Both the position numbers and the translations under genes were made by a program. Positions 24,252-34,468 of a stretch of DNA of 64,000 bases are shown here, piece after piece. The notes beneath the pieces are model-generated. The model made no database searches and was not told the origin of the DNA. It saw only the letters and a program-made list of their open reading frames with translations. The stretch's first letter is position 1. Every line of letters starts with the position of its first letter. Origin of the DNA: Sabellastarte sp. h YS-2021 (lineage: Eukaryota; Annelida; Polychaeta; Sabellida; Sabellidae); NCBI GenBank assembly GCA_964017235.1, contig OZ024933.1, forward strand, positions 94,083,432 to 94,147,431, given 5' to 3'.

Positions 24252-24359
24252 GTCAAGCAGTCAGTCATGGCTTCTGCCACTCAGTCCTACACCATCAATG
24301 GAGTAAAGGTGCAGTTTCCACACAAACCCTACCCCTCCCAGCTGTCTATGATGGATAAG
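24252..24359 (+). CDS. BRIP1: BRIP1/FANCJ helicase, first coding exon
   Basis: BRIP1 is an XPD-family (superfamily 2, iron-sulphur) 5'-to-3' DNA helicase acting in interstrand-crosslink repair and in unwinding G-quadruplexes at forks. This exon gives the first 31 residues. The start ATG at 24267 has a purine context (+4 G) after 15 nt of leader following a plausible TTGTAG acceptor. The peptide contains YTINGVKV.FPHKPYPSQL, aligning without gaps to the vertebrate N terminus, including the Q-motif glutamine Q25. It ends at AAG with a GTGTGT donor (24360), after exactly 93 coding bases. As I recall, this is also the intron 2 position in the human gene (c.93). The open frame does not continue usefully past the donor. 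Identification is very secure; the leader boundary is less so. Confidence 0.92.
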
Positions 24360-25242
24360 GTGTGTTAGATGCAGTATGAAATGCAATGATGATCCATGGG
24401 GTTTCCATGGTAGTAAACATTAAAATAAACTATTACAATGTTGCAGATCAGTTTCAACTTTTAACTGTTCAAATATATATTTTAATTTGATTTTCTGAAA
24501 AATATTTCCATAATTATAGCTGTAAAAATTATTGCACAAAATTGTGTGTATTTAGGAGCATTTACTGTGGACTGTTGTTAATCTTTTTGATATTCTGAAA
24601 TGGAAAAGTCAAGTGGCATTTGGATTTTATTGGACTTTTGACACCATTGTGAAGGTCATACAGGAAGTAGAAAAGTATTTATGTAAGTTAAGTGTCAGTG
24701 ATCAACTGATCATAGTGATGAAGGTTTGATACATTCAAACCCCCTAAATAAAAACAGTGATAGGTTGACTTCTCTTTCAAATATAAATAAATGTCAGATC
24801 TCTAAAGAGCATTTTTCCTTGAAGCAATTATTGAAGTATTTTTAAGTGTCCCGCAAGGGACACTTGTTTGTGTATGGGAGAGCTTCCGGCTCCGGCGGCT
24901 CCGGCGGCTCCGCATTTTGTTTTCCTGATAACTCTGTAACCATTAGGCGGATTCTTTTCAAATTTGGCAGGTTTAGGCAGTAGCCTTGGGGAATTTTTTT
25001 GAATATGCTGCAGTGACATTTCAACCAATCAGAGAGGTCACATGACTAAAAATGTCTTTTTTCGATGGGGAAGCTTGTCCGGATGATAACTTGAAAGGAA
25101 TTTTATCAATTCACCTGAAACTTGGCAAATACATTCATTCTATTAAAATCTGGAAATCATTAGATTTTGGCATTGATTGGTCAAGAAATGGCCGAGTAAT
25201 TAATGATTAATTAATCATTACGAATTTTCCAAATAAGGAAAA

Positions 25243-26090
25243 CACAAAAATGCTTATATCTCGAAAACCGTGCTAGATAGAGCGATTTCGACGAAATTTT
25301 TGACCCGCAAGGTATCTCTGCGGAGTAGTTTTCCCAATTTTCAAAAAATTTTTGTCTCACCCAAATGGCGGCCATTTTGAATTTTCGATTTCGCAAAAAT
25401 TGCAAAACACAAAAATGCTTATATCTCAAAAACCGTGCTAGATAGAGCAATTTCGACAAAATTTTTGACTCGCAGGATATCTCTGCGGAGTACTTTTCCC
25501 AATTTTCAAAAAATTTTTGTCTCGCCAAAAATGGCGGCCATTTTGAATTTTCGAAATTTTCGCAAAAATTGCAAAACACAAAAATGCTTATATCTCGAAA
25601 ACCGTGCTAGATAGAGCGATTTCGACGAAATTTTTGACCCACAGGGTATCTCTGCAGAGTAGTTATCCCAATTTTGAAAAAAATTTTGTCTCGTCAAAAA
25701 TGGCGGCCATTTTGAATTTTCGAATTTTTCGCAAAAATTGCAAAACATAAAAATGCTTATATCTCGAAAACCCTGCTAGATAGAGCGATTTCGACGAAAT
25801 TTTTGACCCACAGGGTATATCTGCAGAGTAGCCATGCCAATTTTCAAAAAAATTTTGTCTCGGCAAAAATGGCGGCCATTTTGAATTTTCGAATTTTTCG
25901 CAAAAATTGCAAAACATAAAAATGCTTATATCTCAAAAACCCTGCTAGATAGAGCGATTTCGACGAAATTTTTGACCCGCAGGGTATCTCTGCAGAGTAG
26001 CCATGCCAATTTTCAAACAAAAAATTTCTCGCAAAAAATGGCGGCCATTTTGAATTTTCGAATTTTTCGCAAAATTGCAAAACACAATCT
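25243..26090. repeat. 168-bp tandem repeat (satA), ~5 units
   Basis: The word CACAAAAATGCTTATATCTC (or its CATAAAAATG variant) recurs at 25243, 25408, 25577, 25746 and 25915, with a truncated unit near 26083. Each unit contains CTCGAAAACCGTGCTAGATA, GCGATTTCGACGAAATTTTT, TATCTCTGC.GAGTAG and the palindrome AAAATGGCGGCCATTTT. The overlapping minus-strand frames of 80-122 codons are read-through of this repeat and are not genes. Confidence 0.95.
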
Positions 26091-26122
26091 TCAGGGTATC
26101 TCTGCAGAGCAGCTATCCAAAA

Positions 26123-28780
26123 GAGCTTTCACTTGGTGAAGTTTCAGACCCATAGCTAATTGCTCACCTACTCAAAAAGAGTAAATGCGAATTACCTCTA
26201 AAAGTATTGCAGATGGCCAATTTTTCTCAACTCATTCACCTACTTTTGGAAGAGCTTTCACATGGTGAAGTTTCAGACCCATAGCCAATTACTCACCTAC
26301 TCAAAATGAGTAAATGCGAATTATCTCTAAAAGTATTGCAGATAGCCAATTTTTCTCAAATAACTCATTCATGTACTTTTGGGAGAGCTTTCACATGGTG
26401 AAGTTTCAGACCCATAGCTAATTATTTACCTACTCAAAATGAGTAAATGCTAATTATCTGTAAAAGTATTGCGGATACCCAATTTTTGTCAAATAACTCA
26501 TTCATCTACTTGTGGGAGAGCTTTCACATGGTGAAGTTTCAGACCCATAGCTAATTACTCACCTACTCAAAATGAGTAAATGCGAATTATCTCTAAAAGT
26601 ATTGCAGATAGCCAATTTCTCTCAAATAACTCATTCACCTACTTTTGGGAGAGCTTTCACTCTGTGAAGTTTCAGACCCATAGCTAATTACTCACCTACT
26701 CAAAATGAGTAAATGCGAATTATCTGTAAAAGTATTGCAGATAGCCAATTTTTCTCAAATAACTCATTCACCTACTTTTGGGAGAGCTTTCACTTGGTGA
26801 AGTTTCAGACCCATAGCTAATTACTCACCTACTCAAAATGAGTAAATGCGAATTATCTCTAAAAGTATTGCAGATAGCCAATTTTTCTCAAATTAATCAT
26901 TCACCTACTTTTGGGAGAGCTTTCACTTGGTGAAGTTTCAGACCCATAGCTAATTACTCACCTACTCAAAATGAGTAAATGCGAATTATCTCTAAAAGTA
27001 TTGCAGATAGCCAATTTTTATCAAATAACTCATTCACCTACTTTTGGGAGAGCTTTCACTCTGTGAAGTTTCAGACCCATAGCTAATTACTCACCTACTC
27101 AAAATGAGTAAATGCGAATTATCTCTAAAAGTATTGCAGATAGCCAATTTTTCTCAAATAACTCATTCACCTACTTTTGGGAGAGCTTTCACTTGGTGAA
27201 GTTTCAGACCCATAGCTAATTACTCGCCTACTCAAAATGAGTAAATGCGAATTATCTATAAAAGTATTGCAGATAGCCAGTTTTTCTCAAATAACTCATT
27301 CACCTACTTTTGGGAGAGCTTTCACTTGGTGAAGTTTCAGACCCATAGCTAATTACTCACCTACTCAAAATGAGTAAATGCGAATTATCTCTAAAAGTAT
27401 TGCAGATAGCCAGTTTTTCTCAAATTAATCATTCACCTACTTTTGGGAGAGCTTTCACTTGGTGAAGTTTCAGACCCATAGCTAATTACTCACCTACTCA
27501 AAATGAGTAAATGCGAATTATCTGTAAAAGTATTGCAGATAGCCAATTTTTCTCAAATAACTCATTCACCTACTTTTGGGAGAGCTTTCACTTGGTGAAG
27601 TTTCAGACCCATAGCTAATTACTCACCTACTCAAAATCAGTAAATGCGAATTATCTCTAAAAGTATTGCAGATAGCCAATTTTTCTCAAATCAATCATTC
27701 ACCTACTTTTGGGAGAGCTTTCACTTGGTGAAGTTTCAGACCCATAGCTAATTACTCGTCTACTCAAAATGAGTAAATGCGAATTATCTCTAAAAGTATT
27801 GCAGATAGCCAATTTTTCTCAAATAACTCATTCACCTACTTTTGGGAGAGCTTTCACTTGGTGAAGTTTCAGACCCATAGCAAATTACTCACCTACTCAA
27901 AATGAGTAAATGCGAATTATCTCTAAAAGTATTGCAGATAGCCAATTTTTCTCAAATAACTCATTCACCTACTTTTGGCAGAGCTTTCACTTGGTGAAGT
28001 TTCAGACCCATAGCTAATTATTCACCTACTCAAAATGAGTAAATGTGAATTATCTCTAAAAGTATTGCAGATAGCCAATTTTTCTCAAATAACTCATTCA
28101 CCTACTTTTGGGAGAGCTTTCACTCTGTGAAGTTTCAGACCCATAGCTATTTATTCACCTACTCAAAATGAGTAAATGCTAATTATCTGTAAAAGTATTG
28201 CAGATACCCAATTTTTATCAAATACTCATTCATCTACTTGTGGGAGAGCTTTCACATGGTGAAGTTTCAGACCCATAGCTAATTACTCACCTACTCAAAA
28301 TAAGTAAATGCGAATTATCTCTAAAAGTATTGCAGATAGCCAATTTTTCTCAAATAACTCATTCACCTACTTTTGGCAGAGCTTTCACTTGGTGAAGTTT
28401 CAGACCCATAGCTAATTACTCACCTACTGAAAATGAGTAAATGTGAATTATCTCTAAAAGTATTGCAGATAGCCAATTTTTCTCAAATAACTCATTCACC
28501 TACTTTTGGGAGAGCTTTCACTTGGTGAAGTTTCAGACCCATAGCTAATTACTCACCTACTCAAAATGAGTAAATGCGAATTATCTCTAAAAGTATTGCA
28601 GATAGCCAGTTTTTCTCAAATAACTCATTCACCTACTTTTGGGAGAGCTTTCACTTGGGGAAGTTTCAGACCCATAGATAATTATTCACCTACTCAAAAT
28701 GAGTAAATGTGAATTATCTCTTAATAGTATTGCAGATAGCCAATTTTTCTCAAATAACTCATTCACCTACTTTTGGAAGA
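26123..28780. repeat. 133-bp tandem repeat (satB), 20 units
   Basis: Units run from GAGCTTTCAC..GGTGAAGTTTCA, through GACCCATAGCTAATTACTCA and CTCAAAATGAGTAAATG, to GTATTGCAGATAGCCAATTT and a TTCACCTACTTTTGG end. The array length of 2658 bp is 20 units almost exactly. Variant words (CACTCTGTGAAG, AAATTAATCATTC, TTGGCAGAGC) mark individual units. The first four and last few units carry shared edge variants (CATGGTGAAG, GATACCCAATTTTT) also seen in copy 2. Confidence 0.95.
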
Positions 28781-29292
28781 CCTTTCGCACACGAAAATGA
28801 AAAATTGTGAATATCTCGGAAAAGCTATTTCTTCTGCTTTAATGCTCGGCTGGAGATACACACCACGGCAGTGGTCTTGACAAAAATTGTGGTCTCCCCA
28901 AAAATGGTGGCCATTTTGAATTTTCAAAGTTTTTGCAAAACACAAAAATGCTTATATCTCGAAAACCGTGCTATATGGAGTGAACTCAACAAAATTTTGG
29001 ACCTGCTGGGTATCTCTGCAGAGTAGCCATGCCAATTTTCAAAATATTTTTGTCTCGCCAAATATAGCGGACATTTTTAATTTTTTTATTTTTTGCAAAA
29101 CACAAAAATGCTTATATCTTGAAAACCATGCTAGATAGAGCAGACTGCGCTGACTTTGGTTGCCACAACAGTATAAGGCTAGAAACGAAGCATTTTCTTA
29201 ATAATTTAGCACTCACCTTTATATCCTTTTCGGGACGCTTTGTTTTTGCTATACAAAAACATTATCTTTTTTTTTTGCGAGCGATCCTCTAG
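28781..29292. repeat. Right segment of composite element copy 1
   Basis: After the array come AAAATTGTGAATATCTCGG, a GCTCGGCTGGAGATACACAC stretch and two diverged satA-like units (near 28930 and 29095). The terminal domain with CCTTTTCGGGACGCTTTG and GCGAGCGATCCTCTAG follows. It matches 52060-52569 nearly base for base. Confidence 0.85.
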
Positions 29293-29415
29293 TTGTAGTT
29301 GCTTGGGAATCAGCTGGGATCAATTTTATTAGTAAAATAAATACCTTGATACAGCTGTTGCTATACCTTCTACTATGTTCTTGATAGCTTGTTCAATCCA
29401 GCTTATATTTATCAG

Positions 29416-29527
29416 ATCATAAAAGGGCTAAACAGAAAACAGAACTGTTTACTTGAAAGCCCCACTGGAAGTGGCAAAAGTCTTGCTCTGTTATGTTCTG
29501 CATTGGCATGGCAGCAGAGTGAACAAG
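29416..29527 (+). CDS. BRIP1: BRIP1/FANCJ helicase, second coding exon (Walker A)
   Basis: This 112-bp exon lies between the acceptor TTTATCAG and the donor GTGAGA. It encodes residues 32-68, including the helicase motif I sequence [20 protein letters not shown]. The Walker A lysine falls at residue 52, the same number as in the human protein, where it is essential for ATP hydrolysis. Exon length and phase (enters in phase 0, leaves after one base of a codon) match human exon 3 (c.94-205) as I recall. It is the most conserved part of the gene seen here. Confidence 0.95.
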
Positions 29528-29654
29528 GTGAGAAGGACAGTTATACTTTCATTAAACACATTTTTAAGCACAAGTTCTGACAAGGCTTGTACTTCTAGAG
29601 ATCTTTTTTTTTCAATTTTTATCTTTTTGTCTCCTGATTTTCATGAATTGTGGT

Positions 29655-29745
29655 GTAGCATGATGAGTACCTGTCTCATCACTGAAGTTAAGCAGCAATG
29701 GGCTATGTTAGTACTTGGATAGGTGACCGCTTCAGTGCACCACCT
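29655..29745 (+). mobile_element. 5S rRNA-derived sequence (SINE3-like head or 5S pseudogene)
   Basis: CTGAAGTTAAGCAG (29682-29695) and GTTAGTACTTGGATAGGTGA followed by CCGC (29707-29730) align with the internal promoter half of 5S rRNA: box A (AAGCTAAGCAG) and box C (TTAGTACTTGGATGGGAGACC). The 5' third and the end are diverged or missing, so this is not a functional 5S gene. It could be the head of a 5S-derived SINE or a retro-pseudogene; no A-rich tail was identified. It lies in BRIP1 intron 2. Confidence 0.72.
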
Positions 29746-30236
29746 GTCTCTCTAATGGCTTTGCAGCTCGCGCTAGTAGATGTTTTCCCAAATATTGCTC
29801 AACTAGTAAATATTGTCAGGATATCAGGAGACCAGTGTAAATTCAAAATAAAGAAAATAGTGCCAAAATAGCAACCATAGTGTTTAATGCCATTTGTTAA
29901 TAGTTAATACAACCCTGTGTGATATTTATTGTTTAGGCAATTTATGAAAATATACCAACAGATAAATAATGGATTATGCATATATAAAAGGTGTGCTATT
30001 TTATTTCGATAATGTTAAATGTTTGAGAAATAGGACCTCTGATTATATGCAGAAGAGTATTATTAGCAAGAAGACCTACACCTACCACACAGCCTTTCTA
30101 CGTTAATTACTAGTGAATTTTTATTTTCCGCCAACTGAAGGCCCAATCAGAAGATTACAAAACACCTTTGATGCATACATGCATCTGTTTGCTACGATGT
30201 ACATAAATCTTCATTTCACATTAATATATCATTAAT
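29746..30236. other. Intronic sequence, no feature seen
   Basis: BRIP1 intron 2; no repeat or exon recognised. Confidence 0.3.
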
Positions 30237-30830
30237 ATTAAGATATCCTCATCAAATTTGAGGAGAATGAGTATGGCCATGAAAACATGTGAGTGAAATA
30301 TTTTGACCTTATTTTGAAGATGAAATTGGCTGCCATAGCAGATTCTTCGAAAGTCAGATGTTCTAAAAATTAAAGTGTATTGCAACTAGCTTCATCAGAA
30401 TTACATATAGTACATATGGTTAGCTAAGCATGCCTGGGAGTAATTTTGACCTTGCTTTGAAGGCAAAATGGCTGCCATACTATATCTTTAAAGTTATATC
30501 TATCTTGTCATTTGTCCTACTCCTGGGGTTTGGGATGTGAAAAGAGGTACTCAGTGGCCTAGTGGTAAGCAAGTTTGGCACCTATCACAGTGGGTTTGCC
30601 TCCCACGAGTGGCAATGCTGAGGACCTTGCCCAATATGACCTTGGCTGTTGAATGGGACTTGAAACCTCAACTTTCAACTTGAGGAATGTGAAAACAGCT
30701 TATAGGAAACCAGGGCCAGTGAATCTTTTCCAAGTGTCTGATTAGACCTTTGACCACCTGCCTCAGTGTCAAGTCGGGTCATCATACTTAAAAGACTTTA
30801 TGTCTCCCTTATTATTGGTCCTAGGGCTTT
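30237..30830. repeat. Diverged TTTGACCTT / GGTCCTAG repeat interrupted by a SINE
   Basis: Words such as TTTTGACCTT.(A/G)TTTGAAG, AAAATGGCTGCCAT, ATAGGAAACCAGGGCCAGTG, AGACCTTTGACC and TTATTGGTCCTAGGG are those of the tandem repeat at 61762-62245. This is an isolated, older copy. A SINE splits it at 30544. Confidence 0.6.
30544..30686 (+). mobile_element. tRNA-derived SINE with 9-bp target duplication
   Basis: It begins GAGGTACTCAGTGGCCTAGTG (A-box-like) and ends with the CCAATATGACC.TGGCTGTTGAA tail that it shares with the SINE at 43273-43507. ATGTGAAAA flanks it at 30535-30543 and 30687-30695. Confidence 0.8.
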
Positions 30831-31075
30831 TAACCCTTTTTCAATGTCACACTACTTCCACAGTTGCTTAATACCTAGCAGGAGCTACCTATCATGGCAG
30901 TGGTCTATTTTGTCAACTGATACAAAATTGATTACTTCTCTTATGTCAGCATTGTATTGGTCACCACTAAGTATAAAAGCAAAATATTGGCATTGCTAAA
31001 CAAAAATAAACTATACTGATGAAAAATTAAGTTCATTATTAAATTCATGCACCTCTCTTCTATTTTTTTCACCAG

Positions 31076-31123
31076 AAAAAGCTAAAATTGAAAATAAGGA
31101 ATTCATGGACAAAGTTGGTTCAG
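31076..31123 (+). CDS. BRIP1: BRIP1/FANCJ, third coding exon (48 bp)
   Basis: A small exon between TTTTTTTCACCAG and GTAAGA. It enters with two bases completing a split codon and leaves after one base, so it fits between its neighbours without shifting the frame. It encodes KAKIENKEFMDKVG, a charged linker after motif I. This part of the protein is poorly conserved, so the call rests on splice sites and phase. An alternative is that this small exon is skipped in some transcripts, since 48 is a multiple of three. Confidence 0.75.
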
Positions 31124-31286
31124 GTAAGAAATCTTTTTTCAGTGTAATTTGGACTTTAAAGTCAGTGTCAGCACAGTCATATCAATACAGGCAGTTTTAC
31201 TGGTAGAGAACACATTAATTCATAAAGACTTTACATTAAATCTGTCTTTAAGCATTGTTACTTAAATAAATAAAATAAAAAGTACA

Positions 31287-31312
31287 GTAGAATCTCTATC
31301 ATCCGACCCTGT
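31287..31312 (+). mobile_element. Solo pogo/Tigger-like terminus
   Basis: CAGTAGAATCTCTATCATCC closely resembles the termini of the element at 21853-22668. No matching inverted end was found nearby, so this is a fragment. Confidence 0.4.
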
Positions 31313-31696
31313 GTCATATGAATTTTTAATGATCATAATATACAGGTCTAAGTTTAAATCTTCATATCTGAGAATATTGTAATGTTTTGATTTATGCTGT
31401 CCTACAAGCATACATCAAGGCTGGGCTTACTATGTACAATTTTAATATGTTGCTGTGTGGTTTACACACTATTGTAAATTATTTTATTATAATATGCAAA
31501 CATGACTCTCTAATGAGAAATATTCTATTTTAATGGGATACACCACAAAATCTATGATCTATGCAAGTTTAGATTGTGAATTGAAATTCACTTATTCACC
31601 GAGGGGGATCCTCCAATTCACAGTCTGAATTTGCACAGAATTGCCTGGGTACTGCTGTTTCATGTAAAAATTCAGATATTGAACCTGTCTTTCATT

Positions 31697-32650
31697 TAGT
31701 GCTCTTGTGACAACTCGCCAACTCGAGTTTCATATCGTTTTTGTTCAACTCGTGCGTGTAAGTTTGTCTTATTGCAAACTTGAGTTCCGTTAAAATACTG
31801 CAAAAAATATATATATAAACAAGAGCACTCGGAGAGTGCAGACCTCAGCCCAGTGAGCACATATCCTGAAAATTTCATCAAAGTCCATCCATAACTTTTT
31901 GAGTTATGTGTCTTTAAAAAATTAGATTTCATGGATCCAGAAGATCCTGACACTGATCGAGATCACTCCCAAAATTGAATCATTTCTTCCTTTAACTTTT
32001 CAGACATATCCTGAAAATTTCATCAAAAGCCGTCCATAAGTTTTTGAGTTATCTGTCTTTAAAAATTACAATTCATGGATCCAGAAGATCCTGACAGTGA
32101 TCAAGATCACTCCCAAAATTGAATCATTTCTTCCTTTTACCTTTTCAGACATATCCTGAAAATTTGATCAAAATCCGTCCATAAGCTTTTGAGTTATCTT
32201 GTTCACAAACAAACTCATAAACCCACAAACAAACCCAGGCGAAAACATAACCTCCTTGACAGAGGTAATAAACCACTTGCCAGTCTACAAAGATGCAATA
32301 AAAGCACAATTCGACTTGTTTACTTAATATTTTCCTTCATATTTAGCTATTACGATGCAAGGCCAATGATTCCTCTCCATACACCTTACCTGATAAAACA
32401 ACCAATCAAACCGTCCGTTTTATTTCTCAACATAGTGAAGATGTTGATCCTGATTTTGCAGGTAAAATGTGACAAAGTTTGTTGGAATATGGTTAAAAAT
32501 AGTTTTCATTATGAAAGGAATCATATTAGTGTGTATATATTTAAGTGTGGATATTTTAGAATATTGTTATTGACTCAAGTTCAACTCGAGTTGACTTGTT
32601 GGTGTTACATGAAACTCAAGTCGGTATTTTGACGGCTCCTGGGAGCACTA
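31697..32650. mobile_element. hAT-type MITE (TAGTGCTC ends), containing a nested repeat
   Basis: Left end TAGTGCTCTTGTGACAACTC and inverted right end TAGTGCTCCCAGGAGCCGTC both lead to a (G/T)GAGTTTCAT word. Flanks CTTTCATT (31689-31696) and ATTTCATT (32651-32658) agree at 7 of 8 bases, as expected of an 8-bp hAT target duplication. It lies in BRIP1 intron 3 and has no coding capacity; the 147-codon frame at 32189-32632 has no known motif. Confidence 0.82.
31818..32272 (+). mobile_element. Hairpin-headed repeat nested in hAT MITE
   Basis: It opens with GCACTC-GGA-GAGTGC (31825-31839), a perfect 6-bp stem. It then has three units of ATATCCTGAAAATTT.ATCA with TCCATAA..TTTTGAGTTAT (starting near 31862, 32007 and 32152, ~145-bp period). 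It ends in CACAAACAAAC..GCGAAAACATAACC with TCC-TTGACAG-AGGTAATAA. The tail recurs, inverted, at 63640-63745. Confidence 0.75.
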
Positions 32651-32679
32651 ATTTCATTCACAGGTATTTATCATTTTAG

Positions 32680-32814
32680 CATGTACATGTCATTGTGGTA
32701 AAGATTCCAAGTGTGACTCCGGAGATCAGCCTTTCATGGGATTGACATCAGCCTATCAAATTCCTCCTCTGCCTGTCAATCAAACAGTTACCATAACAAC
32801 TGATAAGTATTGTT
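32680..32814 (+). CDS. BRIP1: BRIP1/FANCJ, fourth coding exon (Cys-rich insert)
   Basis: The exon lies between TATCATTTTAG and GTAAGT (135 bp) and enters and leaves in phase 1. It encodes CTCHCGKDSKCDSGDQPFMG followed by a Pro/Thr-rich stretch (IPPLPVNQTVTITTDKYC). A Cys/His-rich patch at this place follows motif I in vertebrate BRIP1 too (CCCACH-type), before motif Ia. It is not the iron-sulphur cluster domain, which lies further on. A weaker alternative donor (GTATTG at 32806) would break the phase. Confidence 0.85.
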
Positions 32815-33077
32815 GTAAGTTTTACATGAATTTTAAGCTATTGTTTAAGGAAACAGAATATTGGTTTGTTTATTTGTCTGTTTGTTTGTCTGCACTTGTA
32901 ACTTAAAAACTACACATTGTGTCAAGGTTTTCTTTTCACACAAATTAGAGTCAATCTGAATCAAGACTCCACAATTTTATTTAGGTAGTTTTTAATAATA
33001 TCTGCTCCAAAGTTCATTGATCATATCAGGATTTCATTCTCACACAAAGGTCTAGCCTGAAAGATGGGAAAAAGTTT

Positions 33078-34345
33078 GTCCGGGCTGTATCTCAGAAACC
33101 GTAAGGTGTAGGAAGTTGATACTTGGTAGGGACATTGGTTAGGGGGTGTTGGTGTGCAACGTCATGGTGTGACCTTGATTTGACCTTTGACCTTGCCGCA
33201 GTGACCTTGAGTTTAAAAATCTTGTAAAGCGTAAGGTGTAGGAAGTTGATACTTGGTAGGGACATTGGATAGGGGGTGTAGATGTGCACCGTCATGGTGT
33301 GACCTTGATTTGACCTTTGACCTTGCCGTAGTGACCTTGACCTTTAAAATCTTGTCCGGGCTATATCTCGGAAAGCGTAAGGTTTATGAAGTTGATACTT
33401 GGTAGTGACATTAGTTAGGCGGTGTAGGTGTGCAATGTCATGGTGTGACCTTGATTTGCCTTGCCGGAGTGACCTTGACCTATAAAATCTTGTCCGGGCT
33501 ATATCTCAGAAACCGTAAGGTGTAGGAAATTGATACTTGGTAGGGACATTGGTTGGGGGTTGTCGGTGTGCAACGTCATGATGTGACCTTGATTTGACCT
33601 TGCCGTAGTGACCTTGACCTATAAAATCTTGTCCGGGCTATATCTCAGAAACTGTAAGGTGTAGGAAGTTGATACTTGGTAGGGACATTGGTTACGGGGT
33701 GTAGGTGTGTACCGTCATGGTGTGACCTTGATTTGACCTTTGACCTTGCTGTAGTGACCTTGACCTATAAAATCTTGTTTGGGCTATATCTCGGAAAGCG
33801 TAAAGTGTAGGAAGTTGATACTTTGTAGGGACATTGGTTGGGGGTTGTAGGTGTGCAATGTCATGGTGTGACCTTGATTTGACCTTTGACCTTGCTGTAG
33901 TGACCTTGACCTATAAAATCTTGTTTGGGCTATATCTCTGAAAGCGTAAGGTGTAGGAAGTTGATACTTGGTAGGAACATTGGTTGGGGGTTGTAGGTGT
34001 GCAATGTCATGGTGTGACCTTCATTTGACCTTTGACCTTGCCGTAGTGACCTTGACCTTTAAAATTTTGTCCAGACAATATCTCTGAAACTGTAAAGTGT
34101 AGGAATTTGATAGTTGGTGGGGGCATTGGTTAGGAGTTGTAGGTGTGCATTATAATTTTTAGTTTACCGATTAATGCTGTCATCTTGCTATTGAATTGTC
34201 TTGTTTTAATACTTTATCTTTACATACATTTTCCTTCTCTTAGATGTTATTTTCTCTACTTACACATTATTTGGTCCATTAACCGACATTGCTCTGAATC
34301 TTTGTACTGTTTCACTATTTCTATATCTCATGGTGTCTAAAGTTT
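33078..34345. repeat. ~146-bp tandem repeat with AGGTCA half-sites plus unique tail, copy 1
   Basis: About 7.5 units (33078-34150) of TGTCCGGGCTATATCTCAGA, CGTAAGGTGTAGGAAGTTGA, TACTTGGTAGGGACATTGG, GTGACCTTGATTTGACCTTT, GACCTTGCCGTAGTGACC. A noncoding tail follows (TTTAGTTTACCGATTAATGC to TCTCATGGTGT). The same array-plus-tail plan is seen at 37256-37745 and 41045-42110, so this is one dispersed element family. It lies in BRIP1 intron 4. Exact AGGTCA direct repeats spaced by one base (seen as TGACCTTTGACCT) lie at 33181, 33311, 33734, 33880 and 34026. Confidence 0.9.
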
Positions 34346-34468
34346 TTGACTAATGTGTTCCCGGACCCCACCCCCATCGCTCCCCTCCTGGGCTCTGTAA
34401 AAATGAAAGTATTGATTGACTATATTCTGGGGACATACTCTACCCACAAATATTCTGATTTTTGTCAG

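Larger units (their letters stand above)
24844..29292 (+). mobile_element. Composite satellite-bearing element, copy 1 (in BRIP1 intron 1)
   Basis: It begins with a perfect hairpin, AAGTGTCCC-GCAA-GGGACACTT (24844-24865), followed by ~380 bp of unique left sequence. Then come ~5 units of a 168-bp repeat, 20 units of a 133-bp repeat, and a 512-bp right segment ending GCGATCCTCTAG before TT. GGGACGCTT at 29232-29240 is the inverse of the 5' stem word, making a subterminal inverted repeat. The plan resembles the 'pearl' elements of bivalves, which have been linked to nonautonomous Helentron/Helitron relatives (CTRR-like 3' end, insertion at T-T). That assignment is inference. No protein is encoded. 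It fills about 88% of BRIP1 intron 1 and ends 123 bp before exon 2. Confidence 0.85.

Noticed and set aside
25211-26080. Series of overlapping minus-strand reading frames with FCNFCEKFENSKWPPF-type repeats
   Set aside because: They are conceptual translations of the 168-bp repeat, recur with it at 47640-48507, and have no start context or homologue.
26123-28780. CRISPR-like regular array
   Set aside because: Units of 133 bp are repeated throughout with no unique spacers; this is satellite DNA in a eukaryotic genome.
32189-32632. 147-codon plus-strand frame as a gene
   Set aside because: It spans the tail of one repeat and the interior of a hAT MITE and has no recognisable domain.
34151-34345. 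Tail of the AGGTCA repeat as a coding exon (LLNCLVL.LYLYIHF-type frame seen three times)
   Set aside because: All three copies have different stops and frameshifts, and the base pattern shows no coding constraint; shared descent as a repeat explains the recurrence.
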